In this document: positions 26,165-35,479 of the stretch, one piece after another
Numbering within the stretch: position 1 is the first letter of the stretch
How the letters are laid out: the number at the start of each line of letters is the position of its first letter
NCBI GenBank assembly: GCA_017469405.1
Contig: JAFUGL010000040.1
Coordinates: forward strand, 1-41,763
Source of the DNA: Lachnospiraceae bacterium
GTDB taxonomy: Bacteria > Bacillota > Clostridia > Lachnospirales > Lachnospiraceae
Length of the DNA: 41,763 nucleotides
Direction: 5' to 3'
The notes under the pieces: model-generated
Seen by the model: only the letters and a program-made list of their open reading frames with translations
The model's database searches: none
What the model was told of the DNA's origin: nothing
Made by a program: the position numbers and the translations under genes

Positions 26165-27259
26165 TTAAGCGACCACCTGGTCCTTGCCGTGCTGCTTTCC
26201 GTAGTAGAGCTTTACGTCCGCCTGCTTTACAAGCTCGTCGGCGGTCATGCCCTTCATAAAGGCGGCAACTCCGATGGTAATGGTTACTCTTATATCTTTG
26301 TCTTCATACTTGGTTAGAGAAGTTGCCACATGGTTGCAGATACGATGTGCAACATTTGTAGCTACCTTAAGGTCCGCTCTAATTAAAACAAGGATTTCCT
26401 CACCGCCCCAACGGAATACCAAATCTCCCTGTCTTACATCATTGGTTATAATGGCTGCGATTTTCTTTAATACCTCGTCACCGCAGTCATGTCCATAGGT
26501 ATCATTTACCTTCTTAAAATCATCAATATCTGCCATAAGTATGCAGAAATTTTTATCCTCAAGCTCGGAAAATTCTATAATATCATTGAAATACTTGGTC
26601 ATGGAATTTCGATTAAGAAGATGCGTCAGCTTGTCATAGTTTGCCTGTTCTTCAAGCTCAACATTTTCAACACGAAGATTTCTCTGCATATTTCTCATTT
26701 CTATTACATATAACACGGCGAAGTAAAGTAAAAATGCAAGTGCGATGATATTATTAAGATAAAAGAATATTTCTTCTATCCTACTGTCTATCCGGCTCAC
26801 CGGTTCACTGTGTCTTGCTATGACAATCATTGTCATATATATCACAGATATCATCAGTGATGTATATAAAGAAACCTTCAAATCACTCTTTATCTCTTCA
26901 AGAGTAAATGAAATGTAAAAGCATATAGGTATCAGGGTGATAGTATATATCATAAATCCCGGATTCCAACCGGTCAGAATAGTCGCAATAACAGAATGTG
27001 CCATTATCTCAATAACAAGAAAGGCAAAAACATTTACATATTTTCCCTTTCTTGACCAGACCAATCCGGAATAAGTATACATCAAAACTATAAATATATT
27101 ATAGATGAAAAGCGGAGTAACTCCTGCTATATAAAAAAGCACAAGAAAAATAAAATGTCCCATTGCGACAGCCAACGACACAATCATATATTTCAGCTTA
27201 TCATTTACTACAACGCTTCCGTTTTCAATACGCTTAAAAATATTCATTTTATCATTCAT
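26165..27259 (-). CDS. Membrane diguanylate cyclase (GGDEF)
   Basis: The 364-residue protein has about six membrane helices in its first 185 residues, a short coiled linker (NMQRNLRVENVELEEQANYD) and a complete GGDEF domain. That domain has DKLTHLLNRNSMTKYF, DDFKKVNDTYGHDCGDEVLK and the active site FRWGGEEILVLI (GGEEI). An intact RxxD inhibitory site, RQGD, lies five residues before GGEE, so c-di-GMP feedback is expected. It should make c-di-GMP from GTP in response to an unknown signal at the membrane. It is the last gene of a three-gene operon, 26 bp after the CgeB-like gene. Confidence 0.93.
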   Translation of the reverse strand: MNDKMNIFKRIENGSVVVNDKLKYMIVSLAVAMGHFIFLVLFYIAGVTPLFIYNIFIVLMYTYSGLVWSRKGKYVNVFAFLVIEIMAHSVIATILTGWNPGFMIYTITLIPICFYISFTLEEIKSDLKVSLYTSLMISVIYMTMIVIARHSEPVSRIDSRIEEIFFYLNNIIALAFLLYFAVLYVIEMRNMQRNLRVENVELEEQANYDKLTHLLNRNSMTKYFNDIIEFSELEDKNFCILMADIDDFKKVNDTYGHDCGDEVLKKIAAIITNDVRQGDLVFRWGGEEILVLIRADLKVATNVAHRICNHVATSLTKYEDKDIRVTITIGVAAFMKGMTADELVKQADVKLYYGKQHGKDQVVA

Positions 27260-27285
27260 CGGCGTTACCCATCCTCCCCATATCT

Positions 27286-28458
27286 TTAGATAATTCCGGC
27301 TATCTGAAGCATTGCCTGAAGTCTGATATCATAGGTATGCTCTTTTTTTATCCTGTCATGACCGTTTTTTGCTATCTGCTTTCTTTCATCATCATGCTTT
27401 AGATAATAATCTATCTTATCCAGCAAATCCGGTATGCTCTCATATAAAACTATCTCTTTATCCACCTCAAAATACTCCGGTATCTCGGCCTGATAATTGG
27501 AAATCACAAAGCCTCCTGCACCCATCAGATCAAATATTCTGAGTGGAAGACCCGTCTTAATAGGCTTATTGGTCATATTGAGATTAATTTTACTGCATTT
27601 TATTATCTGCGGCATCATGTTATTGGAATCCGCACCGCCACGGTTATGAATTTTAGGTATCATGGATGCGTCACTTAATGTCCACAAATCCATATTAAAT
27701 CTTTCACTTATAGCACGCAGCACACGGATTCTTTCCTGCTCGGTGCATTTATATCCAAGGTACGTATCCGCAACTATTGCCTTTGTATCTTCTCTATAAT
27801 CCTCTGCAAGTGGAATCCAGTCAGCATATTTCTTAAATTCATCAGCCCATTCATCCGATATAGAATCCTCAATAAAGTTATATCCGTATACATTTAACTG
27901 GGCGTCTATAAGTCCATCAACATATCCTCTCATATAATCCGGCAAATCCTTTTCCACCTGATTATATCTTGTCTTTTCAGAATAAAGCGAACCCACAAAT
28001 GATATATCACAATCATAATTCATATGATCCTGTACGGTAAGCTTTATACTATCCCAGGTTGCAAGGTCACATCCAAGCGGCATATAAAATATGCAATCAG
28101 GATTATATGGTGCAAACCTCTGATATTGCATCTGATCAAATAAAAATATACGGTTAGTCGGATAATCTATAGTTTCTGAATAAAGCTGAAACTGTGGGCA
28201 GTCAACCGTCCATGAAATGTACGGGAGCTTTAACACCTTACAGGTTCTTGCTATAATCGGCTGAAAATTTACTGAAAACACGCAGTCTGCATCCGGATTA
28301 TCCTGTATAACCTTAGCAAGTGCATCAAGATAATTGGTATCATAATCAACACTTTCAAAATTGCGGTCAAAGGGTACAAGGGTATAACCAAGCCGTTTTA
28401 TCGCATTGGTTATTCCATCCTCACATATACTATTCCATCTGCAAAATATAATCTTCAT
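27286..28458 (-). CDS. CgeB/DUF3880-type glycosyltransferase
   Basis: The 390-residue protein looks like a two-domain GT-B glycosyltransferase. The N-terminal half (MKIIFCRWNSICEDGI, DADCVFSVNFQPIIAR, LPYISWTVDCPQFQLYSETI) matches DUF3880. The C-terminal half (CDISFVGSLYSEKTRYN, INLNMTNKPIKTGLPLRIFD, LMGAGGFVISNYQAEIPEYF) matches the CgeB/YkvP-like family, with the E-P-E/D-x-E region that binds the sugar nucleotide near residue 330. CgeB works on the spore surface in Bacillus, while other members make flagellar or cell-surface glycans. Donor and acceptor are unknown. It follows the TPR protein by 59 bp and precedes the diguanylate cyclase. Confidence 0.85.
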   Translation of the reverse strand: MKIIFCRWNSICEDGITNAIKRLGYTLVPFDRNFESVDYDTNYLDALAKVIQDNPDADCVFSVNFQPIIARTCKVLKLPYISWTVDCPQFQLYSETIDYPTNRIFLFDQMQYQRFAPYNPDCIFYMPLGCDLATWDSIKLTVQDHMNYDCDISFVGSLYSEKTRYNQVEKDLPDYMRGYVDGLIDAQLNVYGYNFIEDSISDEWADEFKKYADWIPLAEDYREDTKAIVADTYLGYKCTEQERIRVLRAISERFNMDLWTLSDASMIPKIHNRGGADSNNMMPQIIKCSKINLNMTNKPIKTGLPLRIFDLMGAGGFVISNYQAEIPEYFEVDKEIVLYESIPDLLDKIDYYLKHDDERKQIAKNGHDRIKKEHTYDIRLQAMLQIAGII

Positions 28459-28517
28459 GTTGCTTATCCCCGAAAAACCAAGTTAAATCCATGTACTTAC
28501 TATAAATCTTCTATCTT

Positions 28518-31124
28518 CTAATCAAGCTTTTCCTCTGCTTCATCAACTGATGCATATCCATAAAGTTTTGCTGTATTGGACATAATCATAAACGCAAGAT
28601 TTTTTCCGTCCTGATTTAATTTAGCTATGAATCTTCCATATAAAACAAGCGTATCATCTGAATAGGTACTAATCTCACCTCTTAGATATGTCTCATAAGA
28701 GGTATTATAATGACTGTCCTCATAAGTATGGATGCTTCTCGAATTTCCTGCCATCTTCGGATATTTAGCAGCAAATTCCTCCATCCATTCTATCTGAATT
28801 TTAATTATCTCTTCTTGAATGGCAATCCTTTCCGGACTCCTATATGGAAGTTTTTCCTTTAGCTCCTCGAACTCCTCCGGAGATGTACTCTCCATCATTC
28901 GGGCATATTTTTCCGTTATAAGATTCCACCCGTTGCTGTCTGCCTCAGCAAGGTCATTTCTATAGCTTGTAAGAAGGTCTTCATTCCACGTCATATACTG
29001 GCTTCTTCTCATAATTGAAAATGTATTCCAATCATCCTGGCAGTCCGCACGTCCGCCCTCATTATCGACCTTATCAAACTGATTCCACTCACGAAGTACG
29101 ATTTCTTCAATTAATTCCTCTGCCACCTTGCTCACCCTGCCTTCTTTAACATCCGAAACTCTTGGTCTGATTTTATTTTCGTATACGTCACTCTTATCCT
29201 TATCTTCATTAACATATGCAAGCGAAGCTATCTCTGATGCATATGAATCCAAAAATGTATCTTTTTTCCTTACAATTCTTCTCTTATTTAACTCATCAAG
29301 AATCATACCTGCTATATCTTCAAATGCTGTAGCAGTCTTATCCGCAACATTTATCATATATGGACTGTATGAAGAATGCTCCCATGCCTCCTTTTGAACC
29401 GGAAGTTCCGAAATCTCATCCAAAAGCTTTACTGCCTTTGCAAGTATATTCACATCATCAAGTCCACGTCTAAGCCACTTATAATATGGAGCAAATTTTG
29501 CATTTAAAATATATATGATATGCATGGCATTATCTATCGCCTTAGCCTTACATATATTTGCGGTAGTATAATCATGTCTTGCCATCATCCTTACGTAATT
29601 ATACTGTCCCGCCTGTGAAAAATCATGTATGTATTGGGCAAGTTTAAGCATTATAACCTTATTTGGATAATATTCCTTAAGAGCAGTTCTTACTCTGGAA
29701 AACTCACCCAGATCATCCCTGAAAACTCTTCCGTTTGTAGCAAGACTTATCCTTTCCTCCGAAAGTCTTAACCACATCTGCTCACTTAAACTATACTGTC
29801 CATATCCTGCCAATCCGCAAAGCTTGTCATAAAAGCCGCTGCTATCAAGGACAGTATCATAGAAACGACCTATAGTGAAAACGCCTCTTCTTTCACTTAA
29901 TTTTTTATCATTTTCTTCCCTTCTAAAGAATTCACTACTGTAATTCTCAACAAGCTTATCATATTCCTGCTGAAGCTTCTCACCTATCTCACCATATATC
30001 TCATCAGTAAGCCACAGACAAAAACCAACTCCGTAATCATGATCTTTTGAAATATCATCATCATATTCCATACAATCAGAGCCATCACCCACAAGCCCGA
30101 CTGCTATTCTTGACTCATATTCCGGAAATTTTTCCTTTATCATGGCTGCTCCATGTTCATAATAAAACGTCATACAACGTTCCATATTATTTTTAAATTC
30201 TCTCTTATTATTGAGATTCTTATAAGATGACTTTCCATCCTCTCTAATCATCTTTTCAGCATCATCAAAATCATTCATTATATGGTCATAATTAGCCAAT
30301 TCATTACTCTGAATAGCCTTCTCATAATTATCCTGAATTCTATAATAAGCATCTGTTTTACCGACATGCCTTTCAGTTTCCTCAAGTGCTCTGCCATAGT
30401 ATTCTGCTGCCTCTGTAAACTTATTTTTATAATAAAGCACATCTCCCATTGCAGAAAGCGCTGCACTGTAGTGGAAATCCCTTCCTCCGTCATTTTCATA
30501 TATAAGGAGTGCCTGCTCCAAGTATTTCATCGCAGTATTATAAACTTTATCAGAAGATGCCTCATCCTTTTCCTCGCGACTGAGTCTTAACAATGTAACT
30601 GCAATATTGGTTCTTGTGGTTGCCTGCTCCATAACAGCCTTAGGATACTGATCAACAATTTTTAAAGCTTTTCCAAGCATATTTGCAGCACTTACAAAAT
30701 CTCCAAGTTCCTGATAAAGAAGGCTCCAGTTATTATAAAGGCTGGCATAATTAAACGCACCTGTCTCAAGCTTATCATTATAAATATTTTCTACATCCTC
30801 GTATAACTTCAATGATTTTTCAAGCTTTCCGAATGCTCTGTAAGCATTAGCTATATTAAGAAGCGTGGTGGCATACTCAACAGTTCCGTTGATTTCCTGT
30901 GATGCCATCAGCTCTAAGACCTGATTAGAATACTTATCTGCTTTTTCACCCTGGCTTGTATCTCTGCAAAGACCTATCATTTCATTGAGAAGAGTGATTG
31001 CCGAATAATAATCCTCTTCCTTATATGCCTCATCAATCTTATGTGCAAGAAAATCCTCTATGTCTTCCATTGAATCGACATCAAACATATTATCATACTG
31101 CATAAGTACTTTATTGATGTCCAT
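28518..31124 (-). CDS. TPR, nucleotidyltransferase-like (DUF4037) and DUF4125 protein
   Basis: An 868-residue cytoplasmic protein in three parts. Residues about 1-290 are helical TPR repeats, for example LLNIANAYRAFGKLEKSLKL and LGDFVSAANMLGKALKIV. Residues about 320-640 are a DUF4037 domain with the nucleotidyltransferase-like motif VGDGSDCMEYDDDISKDHDY, where the Asp run and DHD could bind metal. Residues about 670-868 are DUF4125, with WNQFDKVDNEGGRADCQDDW and FSIMRRSQYMTW. The same composition is common in Lachnospiraceae, usually near surface or motility functions, but the reaction is not known to me. It heads the operon with the CgeB-like glycosyltransferase and the diguanylate cyclase. 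Confidence 0.85.
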   Translation of the reverse strand: MDINKVLMQYDNMFDVDSMEDIEDFLAHKIDEAYKEEDYYSAITLLNEMIGLCRDTSQGEKADKYSNQVLELMASQEINGTVEYATTLLNIANAYRAFGKLEKSLKLYEDVENIYNDKLETGAFNYASLYNNWSLLYQELGDFVSAANMLGKALKIVDQYPKAVMEQATTRTNIAVTLLRLSREEKDEASSDKVYNTAMKYLEQALLIYENDGGRDFHYSAALSAMGDVLYYKNKFTEAAEYYGRALEETERHVGKTDAYYRIQDNYEKAIQSNELANYDHIMNDFDDAEKMIREDGKSSYKNLNNKREFKNNMERCMTFYYEHGAAMIKEKFPEYESRIAVGLVGDGSDCMEYDDDISKDHDYGVGFCLWLTDEIYGEIGEKLQQEYDKLVENYSSEFFRREENDKKLSERRGVFTIGRFYDTVLDSSGFYDKLCGLAGYGQYSLSEQMWLRLSEERISLATNGRVFRDDLGEFSRVRTALKEYYPNKVIMLKLAQYIHDFSQAGQYNYVRMMARHDYTTANICKAKAIDNAMHIIYILNAKFAPYYKWLRRGLDDVNILAKAVKLLDEISELPVQKEAWEHSSYSPYMINVADKTATAFEDIAGMILDELNKRRIVRKKDTFLDSYASEIASLAYVNEDKDKSDVYENKIRPRVSDVKEGRVSKVAEELIEEIVLREWNQFDKVDNEGGRADCQDDWNTFSIMRRSQYMTWNEDLLTSYRNDLAEADSNGWNLITEKYARMMESTSPEEFEELKEKLPYRSPERIAIQEEIIKIQIEWMEEFAAKYPKMAGNSRSIHTYEDSHYNTSYETYLRGEISTYSDDTLVLYGRFIAKLNQDGKNLAFMIMSNTAKLYGYASVDEAEEKLD

Positions 31125-31233
31125 TTTTTACCTCCTTAGTAACAAGTAACCCCATAATATATAGATTTTATCACAAACAAACGCAATATGCAATTGTCAT
31201 GTATACTTTTAAAAAGCATTTTATGCAAAATTT

Positions 31234-32625
31234 TTACAATAACGTTTTTATAATGTTAAATGTTATATCAAGCATTTCTTTATCTACATTTGAATAATTT
31301 AAAATAAACCTGTGCTGCGTATCAGTCCTTTTATAATAATAATCCGAAATCGGCTGCATATGTATACTTTTCTTTTCAAATAACTGTTTCAATTCCTCAT
31401 CATTCTTTTTTGTATCAAACTGCAGGATAAAATGCAGACCGGAATTATTTTCAAGCACACTGCATCTTTTGGACAAGCCGCTTTTCTTAAGACTCTCCAT
31501 AACCATATTTCTCTGCCTTTGATAATGAAGTCTCATACGGTTTATATGCTTTTCAAAATATCCCTGACCTATAAATTGGGCAAGAGTATACTGCTCAAAA
31601 TTGGAGACTGTACAGGAGTAAAACGAAAGCTCTTTATAGTATTTATTGGCAAGTTCAACCGGCAATACCATATAGCTTACCCTTATGGTCGGAGAAAGCG
31701 ACTTCGAAAATGTATTTACATATATCACCTTTCCGCTTGCATCTATACTCTGAAGTGACGGAATCGGTTTTCCGTTTAACCTGAATTCACTGTCATAATC
31801 ATCCTCGATTATGTATCTTCCCTTTTTTTCATTTGCCCATGCCAGTATCTCGTAACGTCTGCTAATTGGCATGGTTATACCCGTTGGAAAATGATGCGTC
31901 GGACTTATATGCGCCACCTCTGCCTTTACTTCATTTAGTCCATCCACCGTTATACCGGATTCATCCATATCTGCATATGTACACCTTGCACCATTTTTTT
32001 CGTATATCTGAAAAATCTTTTTATATCCGGGATTTTCCACGCAGTAAAGCTTATCTTTACCAAGCAGCAAAAGAAGTATGCCATAAAGATATTCCGTACC
32101 TGCACCAATCAATATCTGAAAAGGATCAACCGCCATGCCACGAAATGAATAAAGATGAGTGGCAATTGCTTCTCTTATGGGTTTTACACCTGCACAAAAG
32201 GACTTGGTCATAAGTGCGTCCTTATCACTTGAAATAGTTTCACGCATAAGCCTTGCCCATATGGAAAAAGGAAAATTGTCCGGATTTATCTGATTACCCG
32301 ATAAATCGTAGATATAATTTTTTGCCGGCTCCGGAAGCTTTATATCTCTCTTTATCCGAACAGCTTTTACAATCTTGTTTTTATCCTTTATATCTGCGAC
32401 ATAATATCCTTTTTTGGCAATCGAATACATATATCCTTCACTCATCAACTGGTCATATGCATTTTCAACCGTAATGGTACTAACCCCAAGATTTTTTGCA
32501 AAGCTCCTTTTCGACGGTAGATGTTCATCCGGCATGAGAATTCCACCCTCAATATCCTTTTTTATAAGCATATAAAGTTGTTCATATAAAGGTCTTTTTG
32601 AATCATCAAAATTATATGTAAGCAT
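31234..32625 (-). CDS. pdxR: MocR/GntR-type regulator PdxR
   Basis: The start at 32625 (MLTYNFDDSKRPLYEQLYML) has GGGAGG upstream; the frame is open to 32715 but lacks a ribosome binding site there. The 463-residue protein joins an N-terminal GntR winged helix (HLPSKRSFAKNLGVSTITVE) to a class I aminotransferase domain. The latter has DDYDSEFRLNGKPIPSLQS and the PLP lysine in VNTFSKSLSPTIRVSYM. MocR regulators sense PLP; PdxR activates or represses pdxST. It lies divergent from pdxS with a 12-bp inverted repeat between them, which makes PdxR the natural call rather than another MocR protein. Confidence 0.9.
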   Translation of the reverse strand: MLTYNFDDSKRPLYEQLYMLIKKDIEGGILMPDEHLPSKRSFAKNLGVSTITVENAYDQLMSEGYMYSIAKKGYYVADIKDKNKIVKAVRIKRDIKLPEPAKNYIYDLSGNQINPDNFPFSIWARLMRETISSDKDALMTKSFCAGVKPIREAIATHLYSFRGMAVDPFQILIGAGTEYLYGILLLLLGKDKLYCVENPGYKKIFQIYEKNGARCTYADMDESGITVDGLNEVKAEVAHISPTHHFPTGITMPISRRYEILAWANEKKGRYIIEDDYDSEFRLNGKPIPSLQSIDASGKVIYVNTFSKSLSPTIRVSYMVLPVELANKYYKELSFYSCTVSNFEQYTLAQFIGQGYFEKHINRMRLHYQRQRNMVMESLKKSGLSKRCSVLENNSGLHFILQFDTKKNDEELKQLFEKKSIHMQPISDYYYKRTDTQHRFILNYSNVDKEMLDITFNIIKTLL

Positions 32626-32639
32626 ATTGCCTCCCTTCA

Positions 32640-32691
32640 AAACTGAACATATCAAAAATATATTTTCTGAATATTTCTTTATGGTCAGTTT
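32640..32691. promoter_or_regulatory. Candidate PdxR operator between pdxR and pdxS
   Basis: AAACTGAACATA (32640-32651) and TATGGTCAGTTT (32680-32691) are reverse complements with one mismatch, 28 bp apart, within the 111-bp divergent gap. The pair suits a dimeric MocR regulator binding two half-sites. Confidence 0.55.
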
Positions 32692-32736
32692 AAGTGTATC
32701 ATATTTGAAAAACATTTACAAGGAGGAAGATTTTTA

Positions 32737-33612
32737 ATGGCTAATACACAATACGAATTAAATAAAGGTCTTGCACAGATGCTAAAGGGCGGTGTAATCA
32801 TGGACGTAACCACTCCTGAGCAGGCAAAAATCGCAGAAAAAGCAGGCGCCTGTGCGGTCATGGCACTTGAAAGGATACCTGCCGACATACGTGCTGCCGG
32901 AGGCGTATCCCGTATGAGTGATCCTAAAATGATTAAAGGCATACAGGAGGCCGTCAGCATACCCGTCATGGCAAAATGCCGTATAGGACATTTTGCAGAA
33001 GCCCAGATTCTTGAGGCGATAGAGATAGATTATATAGACGAATCCGAAGTGCTCTCTCCTGCAGATGATGTATATCATATCGACAAGAGAAAATTTAAGG
33101 TTCCGTTTGTATGCGGTGCAAGAGATTTAGGTGAAGCACTCCGTCGTATAAATGAAGGTGCATCCATGATAAGGACCAAGGGTGAACCCGGAACGGGTGA
33201 TATCGTTCAGGCAGTCAGGCATATGCGTAAGATGAACGAGGAAATCGCCCGTATTACATCACTTAGAGAGGATGAATTATATGAAGCCGCAAAGTCGCTT
33301 CAGGTTCCTTATGACCTTGTGCTTTACGTACACGAAAATGGAAAGCTGCCGGTAGTCAATTTTGCTGCAGGAGGTGTAGCGACTCCGGCTGATGCCGCAC
33401 TTATGATGCAGCTTGGTGCCGAGGGAGTATTTGTCGGTTCAGGCATATTTAAATCAGGTGACCCGGCAAAGCGTGCTGCTGCAATCGTAAAGGCTGTTAC
33501 AAACTATACCGATGCCAAACTTATCGCAGAATTATCTGAGAATTTAGGTGAAGCTATGGTCGGTATAAACGAACAGGAGATTAAACTCATCATGGAAGAA
33601 AGAGGCAAATAA
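32737..33612 (+). CDS. pdxS: Pyridoxal 5'-phosphate synthase lyase subunit PdxS
   Basis: PdxS condenses ribose 5-phosphate, glyceraldehyde 3-phosphate and ammonia into PLP. The 291-residue TIM-barrel protein has the conserved [10 protein letters not shown]-like start ([20 protein letters not shown]), the Schiff-base Lys in [32 protein letters not shown], and the phosphate site [36 protein letters not shown] is also intact. Length matches the family (about 294). AAGGAGG precedes the start. pdxT follows after one base, so the glutaminase and lyase are made together and form the usual 12+12 complex. Confidence 0.98.
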   Translation: MANTQYELNKGLAQMLKGGVIMDVTTPEQAKIAEKAGACAVMALERIPADIRAAGGVSRMSDPKMIKGIQEAVSIPVMAKCRIGHFAEAQILEAIEIDYIDESEVLSPADDVYHIDKRKFKVPFVCGARDLGEALRRINEGASMIRTKGEPGTGDIVQAVRHMRKMNEEIARITSLREDELYEAAKSLQVPYDLVLYVHENGKLPVVNFAAGGVATPADAALMMQLGAEGVFVGSGIFKSGDPAKRAAAIVKAVTNYTDAKLIAELSENLGEAMVGINEQEIKLIMEERGK

Positions 33613-33613
33613 A

Positions 33614-34207
33614 ATGAAAATCGGTATACTTGCTGTTCAGGGAGCATTTATAGAACATCAAAAAATGCTTGAAGATTTAGGTGCTGAGTGCGTACTGCTT
33701 AGAAAAAAGTCAGATATAACGGAGGATATAGACGGGCTGGTTCTTCCCGGTGGCGAAAGTACGGTTCAGGGAAAGTTGTTACGAGAGCTTGATATGTATG
33801 AGGTTTTGAAGGATAAAATTGAAAACGACCTTCCTGTGCTTGCAACCTGTGCCGGCTTGATACTTCTTTCCGAAGATCTTTCAAACGATCCGAACATCTA
33901 CTTTGCAACACTTCCGGTCATTACAAAGAGAAATGCCTACGGAAGACAGCTTGGAAGCTTTAAAAAAATCGCCAATCTAAATGAGATTGGCGGTTTTGAA
34001 ATGGTCTTTATAAGAGCTCCTTATATAGAAGCCGTTAAATCTACTGATGTAAAAGTTCTTGCGACAATTGATGAATATATCGTTGCCGTAAGATACAAAA
34101 ATCAGCTTGCGCTTACATTTCATCCTGAACTCGGAGAAGACAACAGGGTGCACAGATATTTTCTTGATATGGTCAATAATTTTCAGGTCAGACACCGGTA
34201 TATCTAG
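33614..34207 (+). CDS. pdxT: Pyridoxal 5'-phosphate synthase glutaminase subunit PdxT
   Basis: PdxT hydrolyses glutamine and passes ammonia to PdxS. The 197-residue class I amidotransferase has KIGILAVQGAFIEHQKML at the start, the oxyanion loop LVLPGGESTVQGKLLRE, the nucleophile Cys in LATCAGLILLS near residue 80 and the His-Glu pair in LTFHPELGED near residue 173. All catalytic residues are present. The start overlaps no other gene but is one base after the pdxS stop, with the ribosome binding site inside pdxS. The stop TAG shares a CTAG with the stop of the converging transporter gene. Confidence 0.97.
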   Translation: MKIGILAVQGAFIEHQKMLEDLGAECVLLRKKSDITEDIDGLVLPGGESTVQGKLLRELDMYEVLKDKIENDLPVLATCAGLILLSEDLSNDPNIYFATLPVITKRNAYGRQLGSFKKIANLNEIGGFEMVFIRAPYIEAVKSTDVKVLATIDEYIVAVRYKNQLALTFHPELGEDNRVHRYFLDMVNNFQVRHRYI

Positions 34208-35370
34208 TCACTAAAATCCGTATCAAGTGCTATCTGCAATGTATAGTCCGGATATATTTTATTTACCTCTTTAACTATATTCTGGTAAACCTCTTTTCTG
34301 TCCGGCGCATCAAAGCTTACTACAACATCAAAACGTATGGTTTTCTTTTCTTCATTAAGATAAAAACCATGCATCTGAAGTGCATACTCATTTTTAAAAA
34401 CGATTTTGCTGACATCATCACGAACCTTGGCAGCATAATCGTTTTTTGTATTGACAGAATAAACTCCGATAGCTGTAAGTATTACATTGTGCTTTTCAAA
34501 TACAGCTATGGTAATCTGTCTTAACAAATCATCAAGATCGTAAGCGGTATATGTATCAGGAACTTCAACGTGAACCGAACCGTTAAATGCGTTTGGTCCG
34601 TAGTTATTTAGGATAAGGTCATATGCACCCTGTACATCCGGGAAAGAGGTAACAGTTTCCTTTATGGCAAGTGCAAGCTCTCTGTCTATTCTCTCACCCA
34701 AAAGCTGAGATATAGTCTCTCTTAGCATGTCTATACCGGATTTAATAATTATGATTGAGATAATAGCACCAAGCCATGCCTCAAGTGAAAGTCCGGATGC
34801 CTGAAATATAACTGCTGCCACAAGTGTCGATGCAGATATAACAGAATCCATGGTTGCATCCTGACCGGAATTGACGAGTGCATCCGAATTGGTTTTTTCG
34901 CCCATCGCCTTTACATATCTTCCAAGCACAATCTTTACTACAACCGCTACCGCAACTATCACAAGTGCCACAATCGTATATTCAGGTTTCTTAGGTGTAA
35001 TTATTTTCTTTATTGATTCTATAAGTGAAGTTACACCTGCATAAAGAACCAATACCGCTATAACCATCGCACTAAGATACTCAACCCTTCCGTGTCCGAA
35101 GGGATGCTTCTTATCCGGCTCCTTTGCAGCAAGCTTTGTACCGATTATTGTTATAAGCGATGATGCTGCATCCGTTAAGTTATTTACAGCATCCATTATG
35201 ATTGCTATCGAATGTGTAAGAAGTCCAACTACTGCCTTAAAACCGGCTAAAAATACATTTGCCAGAATTCCTATCACACTTGTACGTATAATAATCTTGT
35301 CTCTGGATATTATTTTTTTCGAAACCTCTTCTGAATTAAGCGCATTTTGCGCTTCCTGTATATTTCCCAT
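34204..35370 (-). CDS. Cation diffusion facilitator (CDF) metal transporter
   Basis: The 388-residue protein has six membrane helices with the metal sites of CDF transporters: SIAIIMDAVNNLTDAASSLI near residue 53 (the Asp and Asn-x-x-x-Asp pattern) and SGQDATMDSVISASTLVAA near residue 167. KHPFGHGRVEYLSAMVIAVL is also present. A cytoplasmic C-terminal domain from about residue 230 carries VHVEVPDTYTAYDLDDLLRQ. CDF proteins export Zn, Mn, Fe, Co or Cd against protons; the D/N-D metal site is closer to Mn/Fe-type members, but the ion is not certain. A further 85-residue C-terminal extension is present. It converges on pdxT with overlapping stops. Confidence 0.9.
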   Translation of the reverse strand: MGNIQEAQNALNSEEVSKKIISRDKIIIRTSVIGILANVFLAGFKAVVGLLTHSIAIIMDAVNNLTDAASSLITIIGTKLAAKEPDKKHPFGHGRVEYLSAMVIAVLVLYAGVTSLIESIKKIITPKKPEYTIVALVIVAVAVVVKIVLGRYVKAMGEKTNSDALVNSGQDATMDSVISASTLVAAVIFQASGLSLEAWLGAIISIIIIKSGIDMLRETISQLLGERIDRELALAIKETVTSFPDVQGAYDLILNNYGPNAFNGSVHVEVPDTYTAYDLDDLLRQITIAVFEKHNVILTAIGVYSVNTKNDYAAKVRDDVSKIVFKNEYALQMHGFYLNEEKKTIRFDVVVSFDAPDRKEVYQNIVKEVNKIYPDYTLQIALDTDFSD

Positions 35371-35415
35371 GTGTTATCTCCTTATATTTACCGGATTATA
35401 TCAATAAATCAATTT

Positions 35416-35445
35416 ACAGGCACTCATAAGTCCTTGAGTGCCTGT
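35416..35445 (-). terminator. Terminator hairpin downstream of ldh
   Basis: An 11-bp perfect stem, ACAGGCACTCA and TGAGTGCCTGT (35416-35426, 35435-35445), has an 8-nt loop. The run after it on the minus strand (AAATTGATTTATT) is weak in T, so termination may be partial. Confidence 0.6.
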
Positions 35446-35479
35446 ATAATCATCTTGTCTAAAATATATAAGGTCAGGC

